From positions 1-20,557 of the forward strand of contig JAYMTF010001933.1 in assembly GCA_036897485.1 (NCBI GenBank): a stretch of DNA of 20,557 bases, written 5' to 3'. The position numbers and the translations under genes are program-made. Below the pieces are notes generated by a model. That model worked only from the letters and a program-made list of their open reading frames with translations, was not told the DNA's origin and ran no database searches. Below are positions 20,075 to 20,557 of this stretch, in pieces. How positions within the stretch are numbered: position 1 is the stretch's first letter; each line of letters opens with the position of its first letter. The stretch is from Pelargonium nanum (Eukaryota > Streptophyta > Magnoliopsida > Geraniales > Geraniaceae).

Positions 20075-20557
20075 TTCGCCATTTTCACACCTACTTCGTT
20101 TTCCCCTTATGTCAGAGCTTTCTAGGTTCCTCTGTTCCTACTCGGCAAAGAAGCTCAGATACATGGGATTGAAACTCTACTCTCCATACCAATCTTTGAT
20201 GTGGTCCTTGAATTGGGCTCCTCCAACATGATAGGACAAAACTAGAGTTTGGTGAAGCAGGTCAAGAACCTGTTCAATTCAGATCTCAACACGAAAATCA
20301 CTTTCGGAATAGACACACCCCAGAAACAATAATTTCAATATATTTATGTGGATAAATCAGACAACTCCGACTCAAACTTAAACAATCAAATTACTCTAGT
20401 GAAGATGAGGAGTCGGAATTCCGGTACGGTTTGGCCCACAAAAAGTCTATGAACCACATGGAGGAGATCGGAGCGGTTTCGATTCAAGACCGCCAAAAGA
20501 TCTCAAACGGTTTCGATTTGAAGCCCAAAAATAGAGACCACCGAAAGGTCCTAACAG
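20075..20557. other. Unassigned right-edge sequence, possibly repeat-derived
   Basis: No gene is recognised. The segment carries GGTTTCGATT twice (about 20,474 and 20,509). It ends GGTCCTAACA just inside the edge; read on the minus strand this is TGTTAGGACC, a TG-start of the kind seen at LTR ends. Without the other end or a duplicated target this is only a hint. Confidence 0.25.

Noticed and set aside
19760..20556. Complete LTR from TGTTA to TAACA
   Set aside because: The left TGTTAATTAG does not match the inverse of the right end beyond five bases, and no target duplication can be seen because the right side is cut by the window.

Overview
This is nuclear DNA from a flowering plant, most likely a eudicot. 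It is AT-rich, with long AT-rich intergenic stretches, many short GT-AG introns, simple-sequence tracts and relics of plant transposable elements. The two complete genes match plant-only families. I cannot name the species from the sequence.

Layout, left to right. (1) Positions 1-473, minus strand: the first three coding exons of a heparanase-like GH79 beta-glucuronidase gene, cut by the left edge, with a 15-codon upstream ORF just before the start codon. (2) About 0.5-5.0 kb: an AT-rich intergenic region with a foldback MITE-like element (about 835-975), a decayed antisense LINE 3' end carrying an RNase H-like remnant (about 3413-3700) and several microsatellites. (3) About 5.15-13.16 kb, plus strand: a complete TOPLESS/TOPLESS-related corepressor gene. 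It has a 5'UTR intron of about 1.6 kb and 24 coding exons that I could join by reading frame and by similarity to TPL, giving 1056 residues. It is shorter than the canonical roughly 1130 residues, mainly because the linker after the TOPLESS domain is reduced. One intron appears to be GC-AG and another carries a tRNA-like SINE insertion with 10-bp target-site duplications. (4) About 13.2-15.0 kb: a convergent intergenic region with a second, diverged copy of the MITE-like family. (5) 14,996-17,254, minus strand: a complete PHOX-type TPR plus PB1 protein of 717 residues in two coding exons. Its 5'UTR lies in a separate exon near 19.2-19.4 kb across an intron of about 1.9 kb that holds a long GA/CT tract, and there may also be a 3'UTR intron. 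(6) 19.4-20.56 kb: promoter and intergenic DNA with repeat-like segments.

The three genes have no known joint pathway and plant neighbours are not operons. The GH79 protein is expected in the secretory pathway or cell wall, TPL in nuclear repression of EAR-motif pathways, and PHOX as a cytosolic chaperone-linked scaffold. I found no sign of a wholly new system. The most interesting signals are the reduced TPL paralogue with an intact EAR-binding domain, its GC-AG intron with an in-frame alternative donor, the SINE, and the paired MITE copies.
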